From Astrothelium macrocarpum (Eukaryota; Ascomycota; Dothideomycetes; Trypetheliales; Trypetheliaceae): a DNA stretch of 24,515 bases. The notes under the pieces were generated by a model that was not told the origin of the DNA, made no database searches, and saw only the letters and a list, made by a program, of their open reading frames with translations. Positions 1 to 9,933 of this stretch are shown in pieces. Within the stretch, counting starts at the first letter, position 1. The number at the start of each line of letters is the position of its first letter. Both the position numbers and the translations under genes were made by a program. Location: NCBI GenBank assembly GCA_021030915.1, contig JAGEMR010000238.1, positions 1 through 24,515 on the forward strand. The letters run 5' to 3'.

Positions 1-885
1 AATGAATGATTTCAAATAAAATTCCAGTCATTTGAATTATTAATTATATTTGATCAAATTCGTATTCAGATTATTGAGAAATATTTAAATTCATTTTCAG
101 ATTCAAATTCAGAAATTATGATTATTATAAGATATTAAAAATATATATATAAATAATTCAATATTCAATTAAATGAAATATCATAAAAAAAAATTAATAA
201 ATTTGAAATATTTATTTTAATTCTGAATAAAAAAAATCATTTTTTAAAAATTGAAATTTTAAATTTCAAAAATATTGTAAAATTTCAAAAATAATAAATC
301 AAATATTGAAAATATTTGAATATATCATCTGAATATGATGGAATGATATTCTTTAATTTTAATAAAATCATATTCGTTTGTATATAATAATAATAGAAGA
401 AGGAGATTGAATAATTTGAAATATAATAAAAAAAGGCTCGTAAAATTCAATTATAAATTAATAAATAAATTAAGATTGAATAAAAAATAGAATGAAAACA
501 CGTCCGGTAGGAAATTCAATAACAATGAAAGAAAGAACGAATTATTCGGTGATAATAAAAAAAAAAGGTTATTGAATAATAAATTATGAACAAATAGTTT
601 CATATAGAAATATATCAAATAAAACGGAATTAGAAGATTCAAAAATAATTATCAAATGAGATTCAAAATATGATATATATAAATACGGAAATTTTAAATG
701 GAATAAAAGGAATTTTTTATTCAGATTATTCAGAATAATAAATACAATTTTCATAATATTTTCGAAATTAATTTCAATAAATTAGATTAGACATAAAAAT
801 GAGAATTATTGATTATATATAATTTTATTTCATTATTTAATATGGTTATAGAAATAATTAATTCTGAATATTTGGTGGTGAGAAT
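1..885. repeat. AT-rich block, probable RIP-degraded repeat
   Basis: This block is almost entirely A and T, with long A/T runs and very few CpG, CpA or TpG steps. It changes abruptly near position 885 to base composition typical of the rest of the window. No reading frame in it looks protein-like; the longest is a Phe/Leu/Asn-rich string as expected from AT-rich noise. In filamentous ascomycetes such blocks are usually transposon copies mutated by repeat-induced point mutation (RIP). No terminal repeat or transposase remnant could be recognised, so the parent element is unknown. Confidence 0.6.
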
Positions 886-1492
886 TAATTTGAGTGTGCA
901 TTGTGTGGGACCGTGCACACGGTGGTGGATACTCCTATGGGTAGAATCTCTCCCAGCTGACTCTCGAGCAGAGGTACTAAAACTTAGGCAATACATCCCC
1001 ATCGAGTGCTCATCGAGTCAGATGTATACGACTATGAGTGCCTATCTACCTCTTTGACAATCCGCATCTATCTAACAGTGAGCTACAATCGGTCTGCAAT
1101 TCCTGGTTGATTTGATGCGGAGCCCTTCAATCAATTCTATGACCTTCAATATTTGCTTCTATCATTATCATTACTACTACTACTATCATTACTATCATTG
1201 CTATCATTACTATCATTACTATCATTATTACTCCTCTCCCCTCCTCTGCATTCACTTGTAACGAGCAAGTTGAGGAGGGACAAAGATTCAGCATTAAATT
1301 CTCCTTTATAATATCTCAGTTGTACTCCATCACTGCTACCAGTCTGCGCCCATGCGACACCAGTAGCGCGCCACTCCTTCTCTGTTAGTAATCGAATCAT
1401 GCTATCTTAGCACAGCCATTTTGGTGACGATGCTGTTTCATTCGATCATCATCAACTTTTCACCCAAATATACTTCGTTTTCTCGCTTGACG
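886..1492. other. Downstream flank of the NLR gene, no gene seen
   Basis: Normal-composition DNA between the AT-rich block and the NLR stop codon. It holds a 7-bp inverted repeat (GTGTGCA at 894-900 and TGCACAC at 914-920) and the 9-bp microsatellite listed separately. A reading frame on the minus strand at 1146-1400 ends in an Asn-Asp-Ser run encoded by that microsatellite and has no recognisable domain. This is more likely the 3' untranslated and flanking region of the NLR gene. Confidence 0.5.
1160..1234. repeat. 9-bp microsatellite (CTATCATTA)n
   Basis: An imperfect tandem array with unit CTATCATTA and shorter ACT/ATC triplet variants. It lies about 260 bp downstream of the NLR stop codon. 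Because the unit is a multiple of three it keeps a frame open and gives a spurious Asn-Asp-Ser repeat on the minus strand. Confidence 0.8.
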
Positions 1493-4400
1493 CTAAAGAC
1501 GTTCTATTGCTGCGGCAATCAATTTACATTGCTTAGCTTCGCTGCCCAACACCGCTTTATATCCAGACAAAGCACGTGTGTACAATTCCTTTGCTCTCTC
1601 AAGTCTACCGGTCTTTGAGCAAAGAAGAGCGAGATTCCTCATAGTACTCAACGCATCGAGATGGCGTTGTACTTGTCCAAACCCCACTAGTTTCTCATAT
1701 CCTTGCAGGGCTCGCTCAAACATCTTTTCTGCCTCTTTTAGCCTACCTGATTTCAAGTAAAGATAACCTATATTGCCAACTGAACACAACGTCTTCGGAT
1801 CATTGGGACCCAAGACTTTCTCGTAACCTTGTAGTGCTCGCTTGAGCATCCTTTCTGCCTCTTCTGACCTACCTAAAAATAAATGAATAAGGCCCATATT
1901 AGCAACTGCACTGAACGTTTTGGGATGATCAAGACCGCACGCCTTCTCTCTCCCTTGCAATACTCGTTCGTACATCTCCTCCGCCTTTTCAAACCTGCCT
2001 GAATGTGCATAAACAATGCCCAAGTTATTGGCCCTATCCAGCATTAATGGGTCATTAGGATCATGCTCCTTCTCCTTCACTCGCAGTACTCTTTCGTGCA
2101 TCTTCTCCGCCTTTTCCAACCTACCTAAGTCTCTATAAAGACTGGCCAAGCAGTCGACTATATCCAGTGTGAACCCGTGATTAGGCCCCCACATCTTCTC
2201 ACACTCTTGCAGTGCTAGTTCGTACGCCTTCTGTGCCTCATCTAGCCTGCTTTGGGTTGAGAAGAGGCGTCCAAATCTTTGCCATATCCATCCCATGTCT
2301 TCCCATTCCATCGTACATTTTCTTGCCATGTACCAGCATCTAATCCCATGCTGAACAAGACGTCGCTCAGTAATCCATGACTCGCATGTGTTTGGTTCTG
2401 GGACATGTGACCCTACACAGTTCAATGCCAGTCCTACCAACGTGACTCTCGTCTCTTGATTCAAAACATGCGTTGTCCAGGCGTGCACGCAGCTATGCAT
2501 CCCGTATCCTTTCGCCTCGATTCTGTTCTCCGAGCTTGTAGCCACCTCTACCAAACCATGATCGCACAATACACTTACCGCCTGATTGAATGCAAGTTCA
2601 TCCTTTGTCAGTTGTATAAACCATTCTGGATCATCCTTATGCCCGTGATGGAGAAGTTCGAACCAGACGTCCTGATTGTCAAAGTACGCCCACAGCTGAA
2701 GAAGCTTCGCAGAGAGCTCATTTTGCTGTTTGATGTGGTCAAATGAAAGCTGCCACGTGGAGTAAAGTGTTTGATCGTACGACATCAGCTTAGGACTCGT
2801 CTTCTGAAGCTTCGACCACGACGCTCGATAGAACTGAAGATACTCCGAGAAAGTCGTCGATACCTGATCAAGGTATGCCCCAGCCGTTGCCAAGGCTAAT
2901 GGAAGTCCATCAAGCTCTTCAGCCAGTGACTTTGCGTCGGGATCTAAAATTGTAAGTAGTTATTCCGACTTCTTGATCCATGCTATTTTTGGAATTGGCT
3001 TACCATTGAACACGCCGCTTCCTCTTCTAGACGTATATGAAAGTATTTCAAGGCTGTCATGTGCGTTTGACATTTTCTCAACCTGTATTCGTTGGCCAAT
3101 CGTCACTTGCGATGATCTCGTCGTTATGATAATTCTCCCTTGATAGGTTTCGGGAAAGAATTCTTGTATGTTAATTGCTCCGGGATTCGAGCTGTCAGGT
3201 AGCTTCGGGTTGTCGTAGTTATCGTACACGATTAGCCAGGCTGAGTTCTTCGGGAGACTTAACCACTGTTTAACAGCTTCAATAGCATTATCGAGGTCGC
3301 CGGTCAGATCCATTGTGCTCAAATGACTCGCTGACGGATGTTCGCGGAGTATGCGCCGTGCTATTTTCGCAGAGCTTTGCTTGAGGGACTCTCTGTCATT
3401 ACAACGAACCCAGAAGAATCCAGAGTAACAGGCATGGTGTTGCTTGGCATAGGCAATAGTCAGCTGCGTTTTGCCGATTCCCCCAAGGCCATGAAGTACT
3501 ACTATCTGACGATCGCCTTCACTGGTCAACACCTCATGGAGACTTGCTATCTCTTTCTCTCGCGCGATAAAGTGATCAACTCGGGACACGTCAGAGAGGC
3601 TAAAGCTGATTGAAAAGGTCTCCTCGGCGCCATCCCGAGCTATATTGAAACTGTTACTATCGCCAATTGGCAACACGTGCATTATAGTTCCATACCCGTG
3701 TTCTTCCTCATTTCACCCTTCCACCGATTTTCTACAACCTTGCCTGCATCACGCACCATAAGGCTCAAGTGCCCCGACACAGTCTTGTATCCACTGTCCT
3801 GCTCCGAAGCGAACTTGACCATGTGAACGTGATCTGCATGGATGACGATAGGTTCTGCGTCCGCCGCTCCAGGAACTACCGCTGATGCTCGGGGTACCAC
3901 CTGGCAAGACAGCTGGTCAGCTTGGTTCGCCCAAGGGGGGCAAGAAGGCACACCATAATCGAATGACCAAAAAGAGTGGGGGTAGGATACTCCTCGTATG
4001 CGAACTTGGTAACAAAGTCTCCGCTTATTGGCCCATATTGTCCAAGCTGCTGCTGCAGCCATTCTGAGTCGCGCTCTAGGTGTTGAAGAAGCCGTTCATC
4101 TGCTGCCACGAATACCGATGCTATGTTAGATAAAAGCTTTCCGAGTTGCACTCCGTTACCACCTTGGTGAGGGGTTCCCAAGAATATAATTCCGTATGTC
4201 GAGAGCTTGATTGATTTGTGCTGCTCCAGAGCGCCAGGACGGGCTGCGTCAGAGTGAATCAAGGCCTGTCCCATTAGATTTACCCGCATGAGTTGGACAT
4301 GTACACTCACACTCTTTACGATGATCCCTCCGAGGCTATGAGCGACGAATATGATAGGGCGCCGTATCGTCTGCCACTGTTAGTGTCTGCCTGTCTCTCA

Positions 4401-5362
4401 AGATGTCACCAGAGGTTGCAACAAAAATTGTCACCCGCGACCGCCAGAGACATAACCGCCGTAGGCCTCATAGGGAGAACCTCATATCATTTTCAGCAAT
4501 CACAGACCGTAATAAAATTGGGGGCAACTTTTTGAGAAATGATCTCGAAGATTCTTTTATTGTCTGTTGTTGAGGGCCTCCCTGGGAGGTGTACGGCAAA
4601 TTATCTCTCTCATGGTCGAGTGACATTTCTTATTGCAACCCCTAGTCATGCCTACTTTACATTTGATAAGCTCCTTTCTAGACACAAATCTGTCACAAGC
4701 GTTCTTGCGTGATCATACAGATATTGGCAGCTCACACGAGAGCTGCTATAGGTATTCGCATCATATCCCCAGCATAGGATGCGTGCGTTGGGGATTACGG
4801 TCGGAAGGAGGTGGCGGAGCCAGTGGACGTCGTTCGTTGCTGTCCATGTCTTTTCTCGATGTCCGTTCAAGCCGTGCACCGCAACGATGCTGCGAAGACA
4901 TGTAAGAGAAGGTCGACATGAAATCGTAATGATACCATTGGCTGCAATAAGAATTGTCACCCACGAGCGTGATACGTATCGCCGCCGCAAGCTTCGTACG
5001 GAGGGCCCCATACCATTCCAAGCCATGAGAGCCAATTGACAATTCAATAAGAAATATCTCTCAAGACTTTCTTGATTATTACTGCTGAGGGCCCTCCTAT
5101 GAGGAGTGCGCCAGTTATGTCTTTCGCGGTCGCGGGTGGTATTTCTTATTGCAACCACTGGTGGTGAAACATACTCAACAACTGGATCTTCTCGTTCCGC
5201 CACCACCTCTAGACCTTGCGGACACGGATCGATGGCGGGAGCTTCTGATCGCGAAGAATGTGTTGGCTGGTGAGGGTGAGCTCAGTCTGGCACTTTGTTT
5301 ACGAGATACTGCACCTCATCGCTATATTTGGATCGTAGACGCTTTGGCCACAACGTCGTCAT
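1493..5362 (-). CDS. NLR-type protein: SesB-like alpha/beta-hydrolase, NB-ARC, TPR
   Basis: Inferred exons, in coding order: 5362-5315, 5266-5175, 4889-4661, 4370-4311, 4265-3954, 3900-3696, 3639-3004, 2943-1493. They join in frame to 1010 aa with no internal stop. The hydrolase domain (about 45-300) has VAVHGLNGH (49-57), the nucleophile motif AHSLGG with Ser135, LGTPH (172-176), and a likely catalytic His near 271 in ADHVHMVKF. NB-ARC (about 335-560) has P-loop GLGGIGKT (366-373), a Walker-B-like segment WLIVYDN (450-456), ITTR (487-490) and GLPLA (540-544). About six kinesin-light-chain-like TPRs of 42 aa fill 744-1000. Fungal NLRs of this class act in the cytosol in non-self recognition and programmed cell death: repeats sense, NB-ARC oligomerises, and the N-terminal domain executes. 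The downstream exons are well supported. The first 48-nt exon and its weak GTGCAG donor are a guess. Introns 4890-5174 and 4371-4660 each contain a MITE. Confidence 0.85.
4407..4647. mobile_element. MITE copy A, inside an NLR intron
   Basis: A 241-bp non-autonomous element with no coding capacity. The left end CACCAGAGGTTGCAAC and the right end GTTGCAATAAG (reverse strand) begin imperfect inverted repeats of about 60-75 bp. These include the shared block TGTCACCCGCGACC and an inner CCTCCCTGGGAGG palindrome. It is flanked by ATGT (4403-4406) and ATGC (4648-4651), a likely 4-bp target duplication with one transition. It lies wholly inside the inferred intron 4371-4660; removing it and one duplication leaves an intron of about 45 nt. 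It shares TIRs with copies B, C and D. Confidence 0.8.
4933..5163. mobile_element. MITE copy B, inside an NLR intron
   Basis: A 231-bp relative of copy A. The left end is TACCATTGGCTGCAATAAG, and the right end read on the reverse strand is CACCAGTGGTTGCAATAAG, both followed by the TGTCACCC..CG block or its mutated form. It is flanked by ATGA (4929-4932) and GTGA (5164-5167), a 4-bp duplication differing by one transition. It sits inside the inferred intron 4890-5174, between the N-terminal exon and the VAVHGLNGH exon. Without it that intron would be about 50 nt, close to the gene's other introns. Confidence 0.8.
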
Positions 5363-6726
5363 GTTCTCAAGGCGCGTACCGTGCGAAGAATTGCTATTCG
5401 AAGTAGTTGTTGTTCATAATTGGGCATTTAGTCAATTCAGATGTACTTCTAGGTGTCCGCCAGCCTGGCGCCTATTTCGACTGAGCTGAACGGCACCTGC
5501 GGTGCTCTGTACGACGTACGCTACTGTATCATTGGCTGCGAGCCTGCAGCCGAGACGTCCATCTTCATTCGATCCCGGGCACATATTGGGCCAATACAGC
5601 TAGAACCAAATTGCGAGTCCAAAGGCAGATGAACCCAAGGTGCACCCCCGATCTTGAAACGACTTGCAAAACGAGTTGAATACGATATAAGTTGAACTTT
5701 TGAGCACCGGCTTTTCCGTAAATAATTTAATTTCAAATGTGGAAGCGCTCAAACATGTAAGTCTACTATGCCAGTTTCCGGGTGTAAATCCCGATTGAGC
5801 CCTTTTGGAATTGCAGACTTCTATGTTAATAGGTAAGAAAAATTTATGTTCTTTTGCTTCCTGAATATATGTTTCAGGATTTCACCAGTGTTCGGTCCAT
5901 CGGCGACCGGAACGCCGACATTCATCGTTACACGAAGTTGGACAACTTTTCGGCTCGTATAGGCGAAATCTTGGCAGCTGACTGTATTCTTTAAAGTCTA
6001 AGCGGAATACATGTTTGATCAATTAGACGAGAGAAGATTCGTTCGGCTATGGACTTCGGTATCTACCAGCTACTTGCTTGACTGCCACGTGGCACAGCTA
6101 AAAATGTCGTGGAATTAGACCCACTACAGACACGTTCGGGAGACACTCAGGAACACTGGCCTGAACATCTCTTGACAGGGTTTCCCCATGAATGGCTTCG
6201 ATTCCTTGTTACTCGGAAATTTGGTTGGGCATCTGCTAAATATGTGTCTTGCAAAGTGGTCTTATTGCAAGTTTTTATTCAAACCCCTGGCATTAGCTTC
6301 CTCATGCTTAGATAATCGGTCGATTTCACGATCTCCAAAGTAATTATGGAAAAACCAGCATACAATCTAGCGTAGAAGGCATAATTTGTTGGATGTTTCT
6401 TCATGATCATAATGGGCGAAGATTAGGCCTCCATGGTGTTTAAAAGACTCAAACCCTAGCCTCGTATTTAATCACTTCATCAGCCCATTGTTCAATAAGC
6501 CTAACACGGCATGAGAATGCTTACAAAAAGAGAGCATCATTTCAGCCGCATGCGAAAGACGTGCAACACATATGGAGTCATTCTTTTGCGTCACTTTCCC
6601 ATTTCATCCAATCTATTCATAGTATATATACAAATCCAGTAATGATACACCTTATGCCTCAGAATCCACACCCCCAACCGCATCGAAACCCTCTTTCTCC
6701 CCCCCCACCCCCCCACACACCCACAT
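5363..6726. other. Intergenic region upstream of the NLR gene, no gene seen
   Basis: About 1.36 kb between the NLR start and the 3' end of uL10m, with only short, unconvincing frames on either strand. The NLR promoter must lie in its left part, but no clear element was recognised. A C-rich run (about 6697-6722, repeated blocks of six to eight C) lies just past the uL10m stop codon. No tRNA, 5S rRNA or transposon end was found. Confidence 0.5.
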
Positions 6727-7788
6727 TCATGCATTCCCGTCCTTCTGCGCGTCCTCCAACATTCTTCTCCGGCCCTCAGCGACCGCATACACGGCCGTGC
6801 CCGCGCCCTCCAACACGCGCGCAACCCCGAATCCCACGCCCTGCAACACCGCGACCAACGTGCCGCGGAGCCCGGCCAGGCCGCCGTCAATGCTACCGGC
6901 CCAGGCCACGCCTCCGCCATCCAACGCGCGCCCTTCCGCGCGCGCCCCCAGCAGCAGCAGCTTGCCCACTGCCGCCGCCACCGCCGCGTCGTGGTAGCTC
7001 GGCTGCTCCCGGCGTTTAGGCGCGGGAAACGCGGGCGAGGGCGAGAGGATGCGTAGGAGTGCTGCGAGGTGCGCGGGCGAGAGAGTGGGGAAGGATAGCG
7101 CGGCGAGGGGCCCTGAGAGGAGAGGTTCGAGCCCGTGATGTTGGCGCGTGTGCGCAATGGACTCATGCGCTGCGTAGGAGAGGGCATGTGTGTGACTTTG
7201 GTCCGTAGGTGAGGATGTGTTGTTTGGAAGGGGAGTGGAGGATTGCAGGTGTGGGTCGGTGGGGGGGGTAGATGCCGGTGAGGGGGATAAATGTTGTTGT
7301 TGTTGCTGTGCTGCAGGGTGGTAGAACTCGACAATTCGGAGAGCAGTGGCAAATATGCCTGTCTGTAGGATTTGGAGCTTGATGCCGGAAGATATTGTTG
7401 CATCTAATTCAGCACCAGTTTCTTTTGCGCGAGACTCGTCCAGCTTGCGAAGGGCAATGGCCATCTCTCTCCGCAAGGCCATCCATTCTATCGAGCGGAT
7501 ATTATTGTGTTGGAACAGCAGGATTAGCGGTGAGCTTTGTATGAGAGAGGCATAAGATCGCAGTAGCTGTGATTTGCGAAACTCGGGAGGTTTGTAAGAC
7601 GGGGGTTGCGTTGGCGGATATCGTGCAATAGGAGCATTTAGGTAGATTGCATGATCAATTGGCGTGGCTGGCGCAACGGCAGCTGTAGCAGAGGCATAAC
7701 GCCGCTGACCATGGTGACGTTGGAGGGATACGGCGCGAAGGTAGAGACACCGTCTTGAAGGTAAATGAAGTTTCTTGAAGCTTCTCAT
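6727..7788 (-). CDS. Mitochondrial ribosomal protein uL10m (54S, Mrpl11-like)
   Basis: A single uninterrupted exon of 353 aa. The first 35 residues are rich in Arg, Ser, Leu and His with no acidic residue, as expected for a mitochondrial presequence. The uL10-type core follows, with KPPEFRKSQLLRSY from residue 66 and SSPLILLFQHNNIRSIEWM from about 85, which is the characteristic fungal mitochondrial L10/L11 stretch. uL10m forms the base of the stalk of the mitochondrial large subunit and binds bL12m and elongation factors. A Gln run and a Pro/Ser/Thr-rich low-complexity insertion (about 159-205) and an Ala/Gly-rich C-terminus make it longer than yeast Mrpl11, which is about 250 aa. The start is the first ATG of the frame. 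It is divergently arranged with the ABM gene, 658 bp apart. Confidence 0.85.
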   Translation of the reverse strand: MRSFKKLHLPSRRCLYLRAVSLQRHHGQRRYASATAAVAPATPIDHAIYLNAPIARYPPTQPPSYKPPEFRKSQLLRSYASLIQSSPLILLFQHNNIRSIEWMALRREMAIALRKLDESRAKETGAELDATISSGIKLQILQTGIFATALRIVEFYHPAAQQQQQHLSPSPASTPPTDPHLQSSTPLPNNTSSPTDQSHTHALSYAAHESIAHTRQHHGLEPLLSGPLAALSFPTLSPAHLAALLRILSPSPAFPAPKRREQPSYHDAAVAAAVGKLLLLGARAEGRALDGGGVAWAGSIDGGLAGLRGTLVAVLQGVGFGVARVLEGAGTAVYAVAEGRRRMLEDAQKDGNA

Positions 7789-8446
7789 GTCGTCGGGTTT
7801 TGTGTAAAGACAGGAGTTAGAGGATCGGGGCTGATCATTTCGCGGAGTCAGCCCGAGCTCCGTTCGTGTGCCACCAGAGCCTCACTTCGCTCCGCCGACG
7901 GACAAATCTATGCTGCCATCATAGTTACGTACCAGGTGTTCTCGAAACAAGCAGGCCTATCGCATGGAGGCCGAGTTGTGCGAGATTTCAATTTAACCAT
8001 TCCCAGGCCCGGCTATCGGGTGTGCCTCGCTACCACCTACATCTTTGTTAGTTTGTTTCGCTGTTATTTGTCCACTGATGAAGCGAGACCCCGATCCAGA
8101 AGAGGTAGGCCTTTGTCGTTGGTCACCCCGTAACTGGTCTGCCCGCTGCTCCAGAATGACTACCATCGCATAGTCTGACGGATAGGGTTAGCAGAGAGGC
8201 TATGAAGCTAGATGTCTTATATATCCAATCGAAGCTGAAATCATGCATTCTGGAACAGGTAACAACCTCGCGAATCGCGACTTGAGATACCGATTCTTCG
8301 TACCTGGTATTTTTGTCTTTTTTTGCAGAGTCTTTGGTGTATAAAGCATTCCGAATTCCAAGTCATGTTCAAACACGACATCTACTTTGCAGTCCGTCAT
8401 TTGTTGCGATTACTTTAATTCAGTTTCTTTGCTTATGGGAATCGCA
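7789..8446. promoter_or_regulatory. Divergent promoter region between uL10m and ABM genes
   Basis: 658 bp separate the two divergent start codons, so both promoters should lie here. An open frame at 7765-8133 (plus) starts inside the uL10m gene and has no recognisable features. Two pyrimidine-rich CAG acceptor-like sites (about 8319-8330 and 8383-8391) just before the ABM start might mark a 5' untranslated intron, but no partner donor could be assigned. Confidence 0.4.
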
Positions 8447-8855
8447 ATGTCTTCCGTCCACGGAACGTCTGTTCATGTTACCGTCACTATTGACCCTCGG
8501 AATGAGGAAGCTTTTCTACGCGCTCTGAAGCCTACGTTTGATGCTGTTTGCGCCGAGTCGGAAAACACTTTCTTTGAGGTGTATAAAAATTCGGACAAAC
8601 CAGGCCAGTTCAAATTTGTCGAGAATTGGAACGCCTCCAAAGAATGGCTTATCGAGGTAGAATATGAAGGGCTATATTGTAAAGAATAAACTAACGAATC
8701 GATAGGTCCAGCTTCAAAAGGAATACTACAAACCATACACCGATGCTACAAAGTCCATGTGGACTGAGCCTTTGAAGTTGGAGTTTTACGACCGTATGAT
8801 GCCGATATTTCGACATGCCAAGCCAGAAGTGCCCATGGTGGAAGGACCCGTGTGA
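8447..8855 (+). CDS. ABM-domain protein (antibiotic biosynthesis monooxygenase fold)
   Basis: Exons 8447-8656 and 8706-8855 encode 119 aa. The 49-nt intron has a GTAGAA donor, an ACTAAC branch site and an ATAG acceptor. The joined protein has the ferredoxin-like ABM pattern: a first strand VHVTVTIDP, helix EEAFLRALKPTFDAV, strand ENTFFEVYKNSDKPGQFKFVE ending in ENWNASKEWL, then a terminal helix and strand with WTEPLKLEFYDRM. Family members are small, often dimeric, cofactor-independent oxygenases or heme-binding proteins, and many fungal ones are uncharacterised, so the substrate is unknown. A second in-frame ATG lies four codons upstream at 8435. 8447 was preferred because it has a purine at -3. 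No biosynthetic cluster surrounds it. Confidence 0.75.
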
Positions 8856-9733
8856 AGCGAGCATTCGAGAAACATTTTGTTGTGACCTGTGTCGGGTTTG
8901 ATTCACCAATATCGACGCATCAATGCACAGCAGGTCTGAGCGATTTTCCAATAGAAACACGGAGTTCGAACCGATCATTCCCTTTTAGCGTCTGATTTAC
9001 ACACCACTCTCAGGAGACATAGATAGAGTAGAATAGCATTTAATTCTACATACACTCTTTCCAAAAGCAAGCGCTTATGCAGATTGATATCAACGGATTT
9101 GGGAAAGCCTGCGAAAACGCGGCTGACCAGCGAGAGTGTTGACGTGATCAATGCAATTGTCGACTGACTTGGGAGACCTCGGGCGTAACGCAAGTAGTCA
9201 GTAAAGGCAAACCTTTGGTCAATCATTACTCTCATGTTTGTTGTCTTGAACATTTTTGAGAGTCCCATTCACGTGCGTGTCCAATGAATTTGTTTTGCCA
9301 CGATATTCCTTTTTGCAACTTCCGGTCAGCTGAGCGAGAACCTATGCATCGAGCCAGGGACTGTGCGTCTTCCGTCTTCGAGTCATCTTTTTCCGTCCAC
9401 GTGTCCTTTAATTCTGCCCACACAAACTCCTTTTTCATTCAAGATGAATCATCGTCTATGGGCTCAGGTATTGGCTAACGATGGTCTCTACTCACGCCTG
9501 AGCTTTGCCCTGAAATGGACATTGCATGAATTCAACCTGTCAGAGTCCATTCATTTGAATACATACATGTTGATCCAAATCATCAGAGCCACAAACGTAT
9601 TTGTGGATGCACAGCCATGAAATGGACTCAGAGCCGTTTATTGGACAGCTCGTATTCGCTGACATAACGTCTCGCAATTCAGCACAACAAATGGTGAATT
9701 ACAAAGGCATTGTCGTAAGATTTATCTCGCTTG
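8856..9733. other. Intergenic region after the ABM gene, no supported gene
   Basis: About 880 bp between the ABM stop codon and the first element of the MITE cluster. Two overlapping minus-strand frames (8975-9268 and 9232-9438, 97 and 68 codons) have no recognisable domain and no convincing splice partner. They were left out as genes. The ABM 3' untranslated region should occupy the left part. Confidence 0.45.
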
Positions 9734-9894
9734 CACCAGTGGGTGAAATTAGAAATGTCACTCCTGGAGTTCCCCAGCCCGCTCATCAAACTCCGACAGA
9801 ACAGTAGAAGCCATTTTTTGATGATATCTACACCAGCTTGGCGAATCGCTTAGGGGTCCCCCCGGGGCGACATTTCTAGTTTTACCCACTGGTG
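9734..9894. mobile_element. Short MITE E, related ends but different interior
   Basis: A 161-bp element. The left end CACCAGTGGGTGAAATTAG and the reverse-strand right end CACCAGTGGGTAAAACTAG continue into GAAATGTC, giving inverted repeats of about 34 bp. It is flanked on both sides by a perfect CTTG (9730-9733 and 9895-9898). The terminal bases and the GAAATGTCACYC block match copies A-D, but the interior does not, so it is a sub-family or a differently deleted derivative. The reference point for the target-site length is this copy and copy C. Confidence 0.75.
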
Positions 9895-9933
9895 CTTGCA
9901 TGACGCAGTCTTTGTCATTTCCTCTCACTGGTG

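Noticed and set aside
1146..1400. An 84-codon minus-strand frame downstream of the NLR.
   Set aside because: Its C-terminal Asn-Asp-Ser run is microsatellite-encoded and the rest has no recognisable feature.
3682..5206. Several frame changes in the NLR locus that look like frameshifts of a pseudogene.
   Set aside because: Each change coincides with a GT..AG intron of 45-60 nt (or 285-290 nt with a MITE) that restores conserved motifs exactly in phase, so an intact spliced gene explains them better.
6591..7403. A long Arg/Ser/Pro-rich minus-strand frame overlapping uL10m.
   Set aside because: It is the shifted-frame shadow of the GC-rich uL10m coding region.
8447..8855. The ABM gene as part of a secondary-metabolite cluster.
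   Set aside because: The neighbours are a mitoribosomal gene, MITEs and RPB12; no synthase, transporter or regulator is present in the window.
8975..9268. A 97-codon open frame on the minus strand after the ABM gene.
   Set aside because: No recognisable domain, no splice partner, and it lies where the ABM 3' untranslated region is expected.
9728..9900. An 8-bp hAT-type target duplication (CGCTTGCA/TGCTTGCA) around element E.
   Set aside because: Across copies the outer two bases are constant CA (left) and TG (right), so they belong to the element; the variable matching part is only 4 bp. hAT affiliation is not excluded but not supported.
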